A DNA stretch of 64,000 nucleotides from Blastomussa wellsi (lineage: Eukaryota > Cnidaria > Anthozoa > Scleractinia > Plerogyridae): NCBI GenBank assembly GCA_947652115.1, contig OX393563.1, forward strand, positions 8,356,789-8,420,788. The letters are read 5' to 3'. Shown piece after piece: positions 47,063 through 58,937 of this stretch (position 1 is its first letter; the number at the start of each line of letters is the position of its first letter). The translations under genes were made by a program, and so were the position numbers. Below the pieces are notes generated by a model. It did no database searches and was not told where the DNA came from. It saw only the letters and a list, made by a program, of their open reading frames with translations.

Positions 47063-48180
47063 AAAGAGGATCCCCTTGCCTGACACCCCTTTCTAGTTGA
47101 AAAGGAGAGGAGAAAAAACCATTATTAAAAACACAACTTGAGAGATTACTATAAAAAATTTGAATCCACCTTATGAAGGAGGGTCCGAAATTGAAACGCT
47201 CTAATGTTTTATAAAGAAAATCATGTTCTATGGAGTCAAAGGCTTTTTCAAAGTCTATAAAGAGTAAAACACCTGGTAACTTTAATGGTTCAGTGTGGGC
47301 GATAATGTCTAAGATTGAACGAGCGGTTTCACCAATAAACCTACCCTTCATAAAACCGGATTGATTCGAATGAATTACACTAGGAAGAACAGCTTTTATT
47401 CTATTTGCGATGACCTTAGTTGCAATTTTTGAATCAACATTAATCAACGAAATTGGTCTCCAATTTTCCAAAAACATCCTGTCTCTTCCTTTTTTATCGA
47501 TCAAGGTGATGATCGCCTGTCTTTGGGAATTGGACATTTGCCCTTGCTCAAAAGAATGATTAAAAACTTCAGTCATCAGCACACCAACAGAATTCCAAAA
47601 AGTTTTATAAAACATATTCCATCATTTCCATGGGTCTTCCCCGTATCGAATGTATCAAGTGCTTTAGCACATTCCTCTGTGGTTACTTGACCCTCACAAC
47701 TTAATCTTTCTTCTTGTGATAGACGTGGAATACTCGAATTTCCAAGAAAGTTGGCTAATTAGTCAGATTGACCTACCCTCAATTTGCTGCTATATAGATT
47801 CTTGTAATACGCTGAAGAAGAATCTAATATTTTTTGATAGTTTTTGGTAATGACGCCACTTAAGCAGAGCTTCCTTATGTGTTTTCTGGTATAATTTCTC
47901 TTTTCTAAACTCAAAAAATATTTATTACTCTTTTCGCCGTATTCATGCCATCTCGAAACCTTGGACCATAGACGTTGACTATAAAATATTTTTCATCATT
48001 GATTTGAGCTTCAATACTAATATATCAACCATTGGGATCAAGAAATTTTTAATTATTTTGCAATCAAAACCTTTCCGAAAGAGTATTGCAACACCTCTTG
48101 AATTACTACTCCCATGAGCAAGCTCCAGAGGGGCACCCCATTCAGCTTTCCATTGTTTCCCAATTTTATCATTGTGTTAT
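47063..48180 (-). pseudogene. broken LINE (non-LTR retrotransposon) with endonuclease and reverse-transcriptase remnants
   Basis: Reading down the minus strand, 48175-47985 carries an APE-type endonuclease piece (AEWGAPLELAHGSSNSRGVA, FIVNVYGP in shifted frames). 47960-47620 carries the linker region (GEKSNKYFLSLEKRNYTRK), with an internal TAA and frameshifts. 47615-47063 carries a clean reverse-transcriptase stretch of 186 codons with ENWRPISLINVDSKI, QSGFMKGR, LLFIDFEKAFDSIEH and RGVRQGDPLSP. The [YF]xDD catalytic box and everything after it are absent, because the sequence switches to SINE at 47062. The element is dead. Confidence 0.88.
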
Positions 48181-49170
48181 GCTTTTAAGGCCGTGGCAAA
48201 CAGGGACACAGTGCGGACACATTGTTACCGACACCAATGTTTCCCTGTTTGCCTTCATGCACAACACATTGTTGTGAACACAAAAATGTTTCTGTTTATA
48301 TTCAGAAACATTTTGTGTCCACAACAAATATTTCCAAGTTTGCGCGCGCAAAGAAAGTTAACGCCATGAGCAACAATATGCCGCGATCAGTATAAATGTC
48401 GCGGGGAAGTTAAGGTTTTGTTCAGGGACTGGAATAAGAACTTATTACAAAAATATTAAATTGTTTTGTAGGCTGGTAAAAATCTTCTTTCATACGTTGG
48501 ATGGTTTTAACATTTCCAAAACTGGTGAAATTCTTATTAGGCCAGGGAAATTTAGTAATGCGTCTAGAAGTAAAAGAACATTACGCTCTAGAGTGTTTCA
48601 GTGTAACTGTGAACATCAACATTGGTGACGGGCTCCACGATATTTCGAACTTTCGAGCCTGTAAAATAAATAATCCAGGTCCTTTTAACATGAACCGATA
48701 TAACCCCAAAAGGAGACCGATCTGGGCGTTGGCCAAGCCTCTAAAAGAGACCATGAAAACTTTTTATTATTTGACTAAATAAAACGAATCAAAAATATAC
48801 ATAAATGAGACGTTCACGGCTAAATATAATGGCGTTTTTCCCAGAACACTCTAAGTGAGACCAAAGTCCGAAATTTACACCCCTAAGCTTTTTTGACGCA
48901 CCGGGTACCAATCCCATTTGCCAGCATATTTCATTTTCCAAATACCACAGTTCCCATTGCTCAAATTCCACTGGTCACAGTTCCAAAGTATTAATCCCAT
49001 TCTTGACAATTTTTCCCATTCCCAGTGACTGAATTCCAGTCCGAGTGACTCCCATTTTCCCAGGATAAAAGTAGGCCAATCCCAATTCCCATTTTACCTC
49101 TTCAGGAATCGAAATATATCTATAGAATGTTCCCAACCCACCAAACGGTTGATTAATCGAAATTTTAAAG

Positions 49171-49344
49171 AATAGACCATTTCCGAGTTTTCTTTAACTT
49201 CTGCTTGAAAACGAGTCTAAGTGCGAAACCATTCATATGAAAGTGAGTTTGATTTGCATGAAATTGAACTTGCTGGTTGAACACATTTTCATATGAATAG
49301 TTTCGCACTTAGACTCGATTTAACACTGAGGAAATGGCCTATTG
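49171..49344. mobile_element. MITE with AATAGACCATTTCC ends
   Basis: The left side has ATAGACCATTTCCGAG, then GAGTCTAAGTGCGAAACCAT. The right side has TAGTTTCGCACTTAGACTCG, then GAGGAAATGGCCTAT. The arms are inverted over most of the element. Confidence 0.85.
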
Positions 49345-49933
49345 ATGTAGTATCTCCCTATAAGAATTTGAAAGGAGTACCAATTTCGATCGAAAGAATA
49401 TAAAAAGGCTGCTTTTTCTGTCGAAATAAAAGGGGGTGCTTACATGATACCCCCAATAACCCCGGTGACTTTTGTACCTGCGCGAGTTCGATCACCCCGG
49501 TTCCCTCTCGTGGTAATCGCTTACATAACGCTTACACCGGAACGAGTAGATCAAACCACAGGCGCTCCATGGGTTGTATGTGATTTCCATGACATAATGT
49601 AAGAGAATGTATGAGAAAGGCTCGAAACTTTGCTGGTTTATTTAGGTTTGATGAAGTTTCGAAAATTAGAAGAAATGATATTTTCTTTAATTCCAAGGGT
49701 TCATGGTCAGCAAAGAACGACCAACTTCGCAATGGGAATGGCCATAAAAACGATTTAACATGTGTTTTACAAAGTGTAAAACTCGCCTAAATGTATAAAT
49801 TTAAATCGACTCTAGGACCACAGAGACCTCAAAACCGGCGCGAGTTCCGGAGCGAGATTTTCATTCCGGTACGAAAATTCATTCCGGTGTCGTGTAAATG
49901 GCTGTCAGTTTCATATTCCTATTTTACGATTTT

Positions 49934-50968
49934 TGTAAAAAAAGCCTTTTTTGGACATTGGTCAGTTGTGAGCTAAATCTGCTCCCAGATACTCAAAACT
50001 TCCTTTACTGCATGAAAACTTGCTGTGCCTGTCTTTCCACGATCGTAGAGTCCTAACATTCTCGTCCCAAGAGGCCGCGATCCTTTTGGTCATCACCAAG
50101 GAATCGAGACCTCTGGCCACCCCCAGCTTGTGAGCATGCGTAGAGTACTCGTTCTGATTCGACAATGTAGAGTACAACGTAGAGTACTCGTGTCAGATTC
50201 GACAATGAGTCCGTGATTCGCGGACTTCCGGTTTTGGAGACAGCCAGAGGTCGTGATTCTTGGTGCTGACCAAAAGGATCGCGGCCTCTGGTGACGAGAA
50301 TGCGTGTAACGGTTTTGTTTGCTCGGGTATGCGCAACAGGCAAAATTTGGAGATCTTCTTTTCGCTTTTAGCTGCTTTTCCTTTTTCTCCTTTTCGTATC
50401 GTTTTGCTGCAGTTGTAGGCCTTCTACTGGGCTTGCCTTCAAAAATTCCCGTCCAAAAATTCCCGAGGACGCGTCATCCAAACAGGAAATTCAATTCTTG
50501 CTATAGAGTAGCCAAGGGGTTTTGAGGCAATTTTTCCTCGGAGTTTTTTACTCAAATTTCTAAGCATTTCCGTATGTATTTCATGCTCAATTAATTCTTT
50601 CACTCTGATCTGGATATCATTGGAAAGATCTCCTCCTGCAAAGTGATGCTTTTTTCAAAGCCGGGACAATGTTCGTCATGGCCGGTTTTGGTGGGCATGG
50701 GCACCAATGGGTTAACTTGAAAACTTTTGCGACATTCTTTACATTTTTGAGCTTGCTTTAACTAGAAGATTGCCCGAATTTATGGCAAAATGACTCATCT
50801 TTAAAAAATGGTCACGTGATTAACCCATTGACGTCCATAGATTTTTGAAAAAAAAGAGCGCTTTTTGGACATTTGTGAGATTTTATGGTCAGTTGTGAGC
50901 TAAATCTGCTCCAAAATACTAAAAACTTCCTTTGCTACATGCGAACTTCCCTGCCTTTCCACGAGCGT
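49934..50968. repeat. direct repeat pair (49934-50050 / 50843-50968)
   Basis: Both copies contain GGTCAGTTGTGAGCTAAATC, TACTAAAAACTTCCTTTGCT-like sequence and CTTTCCACGA. The copies have the same orientation about 900 bases apart. Confidence 0.75.
50061..50298. repeat. foldback repeat with ~57-bp arms
   Basis: AGAGGCCGCGATCCTTTTGG (left) and CCAAAAGGATCGCGGCCTCT (right) are perfect complements; similarity covers about 57 bases per arm. The centre has a tandem GTAGAGTACTCGT / ATTCGACAATG repeat. The 96-codon minus-strand frame over this region is the repeat itself. Confidence 0.85.
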
Positions 50969-51420
50969 CGTGTTTTATGATATTTTTGCTTGGGCATGCG
51001 CAAAAGGCTACCTTTGCGTTAAAAGTAGCTTCCCCTATAGGGGTAGGAGGGGGATGGGTTAGCTGGTTTGGGTTACAATAGCTGGTTTGAGGGAATTTCG
51101 CTCTCTATCAGTGTGATCTTTTAGAGTACTACTCCAAACGCCGAGAAAAATAAGTGCTTTCTAATTTTGTCTCATTCTATGCACATACGTGACAAAAGTC
51201 ACACGTACTGTTTATCGCATTTAATTAAAGAACCATAAAAAAATATTTTGGAACTGCAACACATTATATGGGTGTATATGTATATATTATTATGCAATCC
51301 CTCCCGATTCACGTTTAGGCGTTTATCATTACTGTGAAAATACGATCTTCATTTTGAACTAACTTTGGTCAAGTTAACCTGACCAAGATTTGCGTCACGT
51401 ATTTTTTGTTTGTTTTGTCA

Positions 51421-51720
51421 TGGACGTCAAATTAGACAAAAGGCGAGAGAAGACATTGTCTGTGAACCAATAAAAACCCGTGACGATAGATAGTGTGCTC
51501 CGCTCGATTCACGTGGAAAAGTGCTTGGCTGTTGTGTTTTGTACTCGGCGTTCAAGCTTTGTTGGATGTTGCTTGTCCCAGTGCTGTGGATTTTTCACAT
51601 GTAGGAAAATATTTATGTTAGAAGCTTTCATCATTCTACATAATCATTTTGCGAGGCAGTAAGCGCGAACAGTCATCAAACACGTTTCCTGTTGTCGGCA
51701 TGAAATCAGTACAAGTGAAG
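51421..51720 (+). promoter_or_regulatory. candidate upstream promoter and first coding exon of the kelch gene
   Basis: AACCAATAAAAACC near 51464 combines a CCAAT box with an A/T-rich patch. The ATG at 51700 encodes MKSVQVK and ends at 51720 in front of a consensus donor (GTAAGT). Its phase (0) allows direct splicing to the BTB exon at 52370. Use of this exon is inferred. Confidence 0.45.
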
Positions 51721-52088
51721 GTAAGTTTTCATCTTTTAAAATTGAAGCTTATGTTTATCTTTTCATTCTTTACTTTTGTGCTCATTTTTGCCTCCGCTAT
51801 TCGGACAGTCAGGGTTAACTGTGTAATTCAGGGTAACTTTTGAAAGCTAGAGACGAATTTCTGAATGACATCCGGTTTGCAGCTGCCTGCACGAGTCGCA
51901 AGAAATTACAGCGTTACATTGAAAACTATAACCTCTGACCAGCTAACCGCCCAACTATACACCTTGCCCGATCTTTAAATGTAAAAAGTAAGCCGAAATA
52001 AATGTTATTTTTTCCTCAGAGATTCGTACAGTCTAAGCGAGTCTTTTTCTCGCTGTTTAGCACTGGCTTTCGATCCCCTAGTCGGCGC

Positions 52089-52157
52089 ATATAAGCGCAG
52101 AAGAAAGCGAAAAAGTAAGCTTACGAAATGGCAAAATCTTGGCGTTGCGTTCTGCAG
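52089..52157 (+). promoter_or_regulatory. candidate second first exon (MAKSWRCVLQ) with nearby TATA-like box
   Basis: A TATA-like CATATAAG at 52088-52095 precedes an ATG at 52128. The frame MAKSWRCVLQ ends at 52157 before GTACTT and is also phase 0. It could be an alternative first exon, or the only one. Confidence 0.5.
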
Positions 52158-55100
52158 GTACTTTCACTAGTTTCTGATAATCGTTTCATCGTTTAGCAAG
52201 CTTAAATTCCTCTTCGAACGATAGTGAATGGAAGCCATTTTGCGACTAATTACCTGCTTCAATGTGAAAGGAGCGGTAATTGTGACATCCATCATTGTTT
52301 ACTATTGCCCTACCATACCTTCAACGAAAGATTGTGTAAATTTATTAACTGTTGCTTTGTTTATGGCAGGACACCGAAGAACTGGACAGGATTAGGAACT
52401 TGGCGGTTGCTGGGAGGTTGACATTCGAAAATGATCGCCATCTTCTAACACTCTTCGAAGCACTGAATGAACAGCGTAAGTGCGCGCGCTTTTGCGACGC
52501 AATTTTGAAGGCTGGCGAAAGAGAGATCACCGCACACCGCTCTATTTTGGCCGCAGCAATACCCAAGATCCTAGAAAATCAAATTAGCAATGGGGAATCC
52601 GAGTTTACAGTTGATTTGGAAGGTTTAGATGCTAATGCGGTTGAAGTGTTGGTGGAATTTGCTTACACAGGCAAGCTCAGCGTGCCTGCAGAAGGGGTCT
52701 TGAACGTTTTCCATGCCGCCAAAAACCTTGGCATGAGAGAAGTTCAAGATTTGTCTGAGCAATTTATCCGTGAGAAAGTTCTCCCCTTGGATTGGATGGC
52801 TGTGAGAGCCTTTGCAGAGATAAACAACTGCCCTAATTTGATGTCCGCAGTGGACGATTTCATTGAAGAGAACGTCGAGGATATCTACCACAAGAAGGAC
52901 TTCTTCCAGTTGCCGCGGCTTCAGATTGAGCTTGCCGCCACAAACGGCAGGCAGAAAGAAACCATCGACTCCGAGAAGCTTTGCAAAGTGGCTATAAACT
53001 GGGCGCATAAGCAGCTAGAGGTGAGGAAAGCTATTTTAAGTTGACTTGCAAAGACTTCCTTTCACCTGCCGCTTTTTAACTGCTTCGCGCATTCGTTAGG
53101 TTTATACACTTGTTACTATCTGGCCCCTGCCAAGCAGCGCAGTTTTAGCGAGAGGTAGCTTTAAGTATGTTAAAACAGTTTTCAATCATTTGAACCGAAA
53201 TGCTACAAAACAAAATCGGTGTGGTGAAATTTTTCGTGCGCTGAATACAAACAACAAATTTCCGCGGGAAACCAATTTAGCGCGAAATATTGTAATTGAT
53301 ATCTGCAAATGAAGTGCGTGCATGAAACGAAGGGCCGGGTGCATCGATCTGCGACTGTTTTGTCATTTTCATGATTTTGCCCTTCACTTGCATGTGTTGA
53401 CCCGTTAGCGGGTCACTTTGTTGTGGAAATGTGTCCCAGATAGAGACAGGTAATTAGAGAATCTATTGTGTTATGTGAGGAATCTAAAACAATGGAACTG
53501 AAAATTGGAAAGAAAGGTCATTTTTATGTCGATCTGTTTGTCATTGGCTGCTTTCACTTCGTTGCCATATGCCATATTCCAAAATCACGTTTAAATAGGT
53601 CCGGGTTTCAGCTTGGTGGAAGACATCTTTTTCAAGAATTAATTTGTTCCTGTGCTTTTTGTGTAAGATAATCTTGGAGCTTTCATCACTTTTATTTGCA
53701 TCATAACAAAGCCTCTGTTTTCTGTGGTGAATTACAGTAGAAGAGCTTATAGCAGATTTTATTTTCTTTGCATGTGTTTTTTTTGTCTCGCCACCCATCC
53801 AAGCCACTTATTATGGCTTATGTTTGAAATGTTTTCATTAATGTTAATGAAGGCACGTTTTTTGCATGGCCCACTTATCAAACAGTGCAGTCTTTTGATT
53901 GTTTATGAAATCTTATTTGCTTTAAAAAATCATGTTAAAAGAAGTTATGAACTTTTTAGGATCAATTAAGGTTTCAAGCATGCCCCATAAGAACTAAGTA
54001 ATGAGTTGCCAAAGAAGAGCAGTCAGCCATCTCTTTTCTAGTGATTTAATTCACTATTTCTTTGTGTCAGTAACCTGGCATTATTTGATTGATTCGACAA
54101 GCTGAATGGTAGCATAATGCTCCTGTGCCCACCACCTTCAAGTAATGTGCTCCAGATGACCTTTTGTTTTGTCACTTGCATAAATAATTAATAATGTCTG
54201 ATTATTTTAAATTTTGAACTGGATCATCAAGTCTACAATAATGAATCTTGACAAGTCATAACTAGGGATTACTTTTAATTCACAGTTATTACAATCACCC
54301 AGTGCATAAGTGAAATTTGGTTGCCTTTGGTAAATAACCTATAAGAAAATTGGCATGAATTGAATTTATAGAAATGTAGAAGGTCAAACTATATTTTCAG
54401 ACTTTTCCATGTGAAGTCTCCAGTGAAATCTACCTTGTTAGCACGATCACATCATTGTATATTGCTTGATAGTGTATTTTGCCAGGGAGATTATGTAAAG
54501 ACAAATTAATTGCTGACATCTTCAGGGGAGTGAAGTGTTGGTTTAATGTATTCAGATGTTGGATGGTTTAGAAAAATATTCTTTGGTGGCTATTCTTGAT
54601 TATATCTGTACTCTGCAGTTTGCTGTCCGATATAACAAGCGCAAAGTGGCAAATTGTACACTCACCATACAGCCTTGTTTCTTTGCTTGTTATTTTATTG
54701 TTGGTGAAAGTACAAGCTTACTTTGTGGTCTTCATCTTGTGGGGTGGGATTTGCGGTTTTGCATCACCAGTTATAGTGATAAGGACCATCAGTAACAAAT
54801 CAACACATTGCGATCCACCCAAATGCCTAGAGGGTACTCAACAAGGTCAAGCCCTTACTGTTTCTTGAAACATTTTTAACAGAAAACGTTGCCCTTTCAG
54901 GTATCTTCCAAAGGAAATGGTGCCTCTTTTATATACCTGTGTGTTAGAAAGACTTCACCCCTATTCATTCCAAAAGGGTAGCAGTCGCAGGGTGCATTTG
55001 TTTGAGGCATTTGAAAGATCTTTAAAACTTCTTGAATATTTATTACAGTTTTCCGTGCCAATAGCTGTGCTTCAGTGTGTGAAATTGCTGCTCTTTTATA

Positions 55101-57501
55101 TATTGAATGTGTAATATTTAGTCTACCAGTCTGAGTTTACAGGACACAAGTCAAGAAATGCCATGGCCAATATAAACACATTATTTCCCTTGGCATTTGG
55201 GGTATGAGCACATTTCCTTGGTGGATACTTGATATATTACCATATGGAGTTCTCCTTGGAGATAGAGGGGGGAGGGGGGCTGCATTTACGTGACTAAAAC
55301 ACCAAAGTTTACACACCCTTAATATTTGTAATTGTGACAACAACAACAACAACAACAACAAATGTGAATTTAGCTCTACTGACTGGTCTAATTTATTTAA
55401 TGGTCTATCAGATACTACTGAAATGTTTAATAAGTTTTATATGAAAGTAAGCAATATAATTGATAGCCATTTGCCCTAAAAGCCACTCACTCAACAGGAA
55501 TCCAAATTTCAAACAAAGCCCTGGATTACTCTGGGATTAAAAGCATCACTGTGGTTGATCAACTATCTTTATGTTTGTCAGGAGGGAAGTATTAACTTGA
55601 GAGGATTACTGGAGAAGACACACATCATGTACCTGACTGCTGACAATGAACTGAAGGAGTGTACAATGGAAGATCTTGACACTGATGACGAGAAGTCCAA
55701 GCTGATTACCACAGAAGCTCAACGTGAATACATTCGGTACACCTCTCTAGAACAGTTATCCAAAGCTGAGGCAAATAGCAGCGAAGATGAAGAGGAGTTC
55801 ATTGTACTGATTGAAAATAATAACAACAAGAAGAAAAGCTCGTGGATGTCCGAGAAGGATTTCCAGCTGATTGGTGCTGTTCAGACCAGCGACAGTGGCT
55901 GTGCCGGTGTGGCAACAATCGGAGGGATGTTGGTAGCAATATCGATTCACACGCAAGCCCAAACTTGTGCCAATATGTCAGACTCTGGAGAATCAACTTC
56001 TGGAGAGGAGTGGGTGCTTGTAGCGCCAATGAGTAGAGGTGTGATGATTTAGCTGAGAGATTTTGTGTTGAATTTTACTCTTGGATTGATCTGGTATTTT
56101 CCTTTGTTTTATATATTGCATACACCACAACAAAGGAAACTACCAAATTGTACCAAGAACTACTCTTGTATGGTGCACCAATGTGGTTGGCATGTCTTGT
56201 TATTTAAATCTCACAGGACTAAGTGAATATGTGTTACAATTACTGAATCACGATGTCAACTTCAGTTTTAAGATTAACATTGAAAATCCTTACACCAATG
56301 TCACTGCTACTGCTAGTTGAATGTCCTCTAAGGAAGCTAATGTATTGTCTATTTGATTGTATATTTTGCATTAATTTTGTTCCTTGCTCTCTCTTAACAT
56401 GGGTTGGATGGTGATAATGGCATTATGATATTGTTAGTGGTTAAGCGTACCAGCACACTTGAGGACTGATTATATGAGATCAATATTTTTACACCTGAAT
56501 CACCCAAGCTTACCAGTCAATAAGTATAACAAAGAAAACTGATAAGAGGCCAGTGTATAATAAGAGGTCTAGACAGAGTGAAAAAATCACTTTATTAAAG
56601 TGTTGATGTTTTTAGCATGGCTTTGCATGAATGTGTGTAAACTGTTTACTCATCAGGTCGCTGTGGTGTGGGAGCAGTTGAGCTTGATGGAAAGCTGTAT
56701 GCAATTGGTGGCTATGACAGGGGTGACTGTCTGAACGCAGTAGAACAGTATGACCCTCAGGCAAATGAATGGATGCCTGTTACAAACATGAACTCGCACA
56801 GGGGTCGACTGGAGTCTGAAGTGGTCAGTGGCAAGATATTTGCCATTGGAGGCTCCAATGGACATACAGAACTAAACACAGTTGAAACTTATGATGAAAC
56901 TAGAAACAGCTGGAGTTTTGCCCCAGCCATGTTGCAATGTCGCTGCAGTTTCGGGACAGGAGTGATTGATGGACACATCTTTGCAGTTGGGGGCTATCAA
57001 GGACCCAGAAACCTTAAAAGTGTTGAGGTATATAATCCTGATAAAGAGTGGGCAAGAGCTGCACCAATGAACACTGAAAGGAACAACCTGAGTGTGGAAG
57101 CCTTGAATGGCAAGCTTTATGCCATTGGCGGCTACAACGGGTGGACCTGCTTCAATACAGTAGAGTGTTATGACCCGGAAGAAGATCGCTGGCATCTGAT
57201 TTCGCCAATGAAGACTCATCGTCGTGGAGCTGGTGCCGCATCACTTCATGGCAAACTGTATGTGATTGGTGGTTCTGATGGTACTAACTTCCTGAACAGT
57301 GTTGAGTGCTATGACCCTGCCACAAATGAGTGGAAAGCTGTAGCCAACTTGAATACTCCACGACATAATGTTGGGACTGTGGTCATTGGAGACCACATTT
57401 ATGCTGTTGGTGGTTTTGGAGGGACTTCATTTTTGAAAAGCATTGAATACTATGATGCCAAGAGTGACAAATGGAACTGTTTTGTTAATTCAAGACTGTA
57501 G
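52128..57501 (+). CDS. IVNS1ABP: BTB-kelch protein, IVNS1ABP-like (NS1-binding protein homologue)
   Basis: Coding exons are a first exon at 52128-52157 (or 51700-51720), then 52370-53020, 55582-56038 and 56657-57501; all phases agree. The product is about 657-660 residues (human 642). Exon 52370-53020 encodes the BTB domain (FCDAILKAGEREITAHRSIL, VEVLVEFAYTGKLS) and a BACK-like segment (FFQLPRLQIELAA, VAINWAHKQLE). The next exon has an acidic linker (TMEDLDTDDEKS) and a degenerate first blade, matching the layout of IVNS1ABP and not that of ordinary KLHL proteins. The last exon has six kelch repeats with GG doublets (GGYDRGD, GGSNGH, GGYQG, GGYNGW, GGSDGT, GGFGGT). In vertebrates the protein stabilises actin and can act as a cullin-3 adaptor. 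Its name comes from binding of the human protein by influenza NS1, which says nothing about function here. Convergent with SELENOF. Confidence 0.88.
55335..55361. repeat. (ACA)n microsatellite in a kelch-gene intron
   Basis: About eight consecutive CAA/ACA units. Confidence 0.85.
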
Positions 57502-58373
57502 AACATCAGATCAGAAGCTTTTATGACCATTCAAATTACGACAGGTCAGGAACAAAATGATCGATTGTCAAGATAAAATTACTTATGGTTCAAGTTGAAC
57601 TTCTAGTTTTAGTGAGCAAATATTTATTAGTAGTTTTTACCTGATTCATATTATTTTGTTTCTGATTTTAAAACATGTAGATTTACATGTGAAGTTTATA
57701 TGACCATGGATTTTAGTAATTGGCCATTTTCTAAATGAGCAGGGGACTGGGAACAAATATTTAAAACCAATTGAATCAAAAAGATTACGCCTGTCACCAG
57801 AATGAGCATTCAAACATTAGAATATCAAATTTGAGTGCTACTGGATTTAGTGCAAAGAGACATTTGTATGGTTGGAGGGACAGGTGTCCCTTCATTCCAT
57901 ACTAAACTCTCTTGTTTCAGGGATTTTTGGAGACCCACCATTGACTTTCCTTTACTCCAATCCTACACAAATTTCACTACCTGATTAAGGCTTGGATGCT
58001 CTTTTGTGTGGCATGATTCAAACCCAATTGATTTTAGGCATTGGTACCCAGTCCTCTGCTCGGTTAGAGTTTCCTAAATGGTTGCACTGACCATGTTGTT
58101 ATTTTGATCAGGTTGGTTGTTGTTTGGCACTGTCCTGACAGTTGTAATTAGTTGTGCTGTGGCTTGTGAATTTCAGTGAGGGGAATGCATTTTAAGTTAT
58201 TTGAAATTCCTTTTCACCAGTCTGCAACTGTTCACTCATATTGATGTAAATATTCTTATTTTGCTTCCAAGAAGCAGGCAGGCATTCAAACTCTCCCCTT
58301 CCCTCGCTCACTTGTCAACATGACCTGTCCAGTTTTCTATTCACCCCAATGCTCAAAGATCCTGAAAACATAT

Positions 58374-58584
58374 TTAAAGGAGCTACGTCACGATATTTTG
58401 AGTCGTTTTTTGCGATGAACCAGATTAACCTTAAAATGTAGGAAACCTAAAACTAATAGTTTACTAAGTAAGAAAAACACCAAAGAGGTGATACTAAACC
58501 AAAAAGGAGCAAGGATGGAGAAGATTGAGATGGATTGCAATTGACGGTTTTTGAAATGCACGGACCGTGACATAGCTCCTTTAA
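58374..58584. mobile_element. MITE with TTAAAGGAGCTATGTCACG ends
   Basis: The left TTAAAGGAGCTACGTCACG is mirrored by CGTGACATAGCTCCTTTAA. The interior AGCAAGGATGGAGAAGATTG recurs, diverged, at about 500-545, 25095-25150 and 45680-45730. Confidence 0.85.
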
Positions 58585-58931
58585 CACTCGTTGTCCAAGA
58601 TATTCCTGTTCTGTAACAGCCTACAATCTGTTTGAATTTTATGTAAAGAAGTTCGTAATAAGAGGGCACTGAAATCCCTAGTCATGAGAAAATTCTGGAG
58701 TGACAGTATTTTGTTTAAGTTCCTTTGATATATAAGATTTTTTAATGAGATTTTTTTCTCACCAATGTAGAAAACAGATTCCTGTAAAGTAATGTACCAG
58801 TAATTAGTGCAAGCTTTATTTATAACTTTGCCTTCTAATTGTTTGCTTTTATGCTTGCATTTTTGACACAAAAATTTGGTTTTTAATACATTGCAAATGA
58901 AGGAAATTGTTTTGTTTGTGCAAACAAAACA

Positions 58932-58937
58932 AATAAA
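58932..58937 (+). terminator. candidate poly(A) signal for the kelch gene
   Basis: AATAAA lies about 1.4 kb after the kelch stop codon in AT-rich sequence. Another AATAAA at 62855 is too distant and lies in the SELENOF intron. Confidence 0.35.

Larger units (their letters stand above)
48181..51699. other. intergenic region rich in inverted and direct repeats
   Basis: This holds a repeat with TGTGGACACAAA-like inverted motifs (48190-48360), an unexplained 93-codon frame at 48501-48782, a MITE at 49171-49344, a direct duplication (49934-50050 and 50843-50968), a foldback at 50061-50298, and the likely upstream promoter of the kelch gene (about 51400-51700). Confidence 0.6.

Noticed and set aside
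47055..47615. Reverse-transcriptase frame as a functional gene
   Set aside because: It is a fragment of a LINE that lacks the catalytic aspartate box and the 3' part, with broken upstream coding.
48501..48782. 93-codon plus-strand frame
   Set aside because: No motif, no regulatory context and no family resemblance; length is within chance for this DNA.
50053..50343. 96-codon minus-strand frame
   Set aside because: It lies over the foldback repeat at 50061-50298 and is explained by it.
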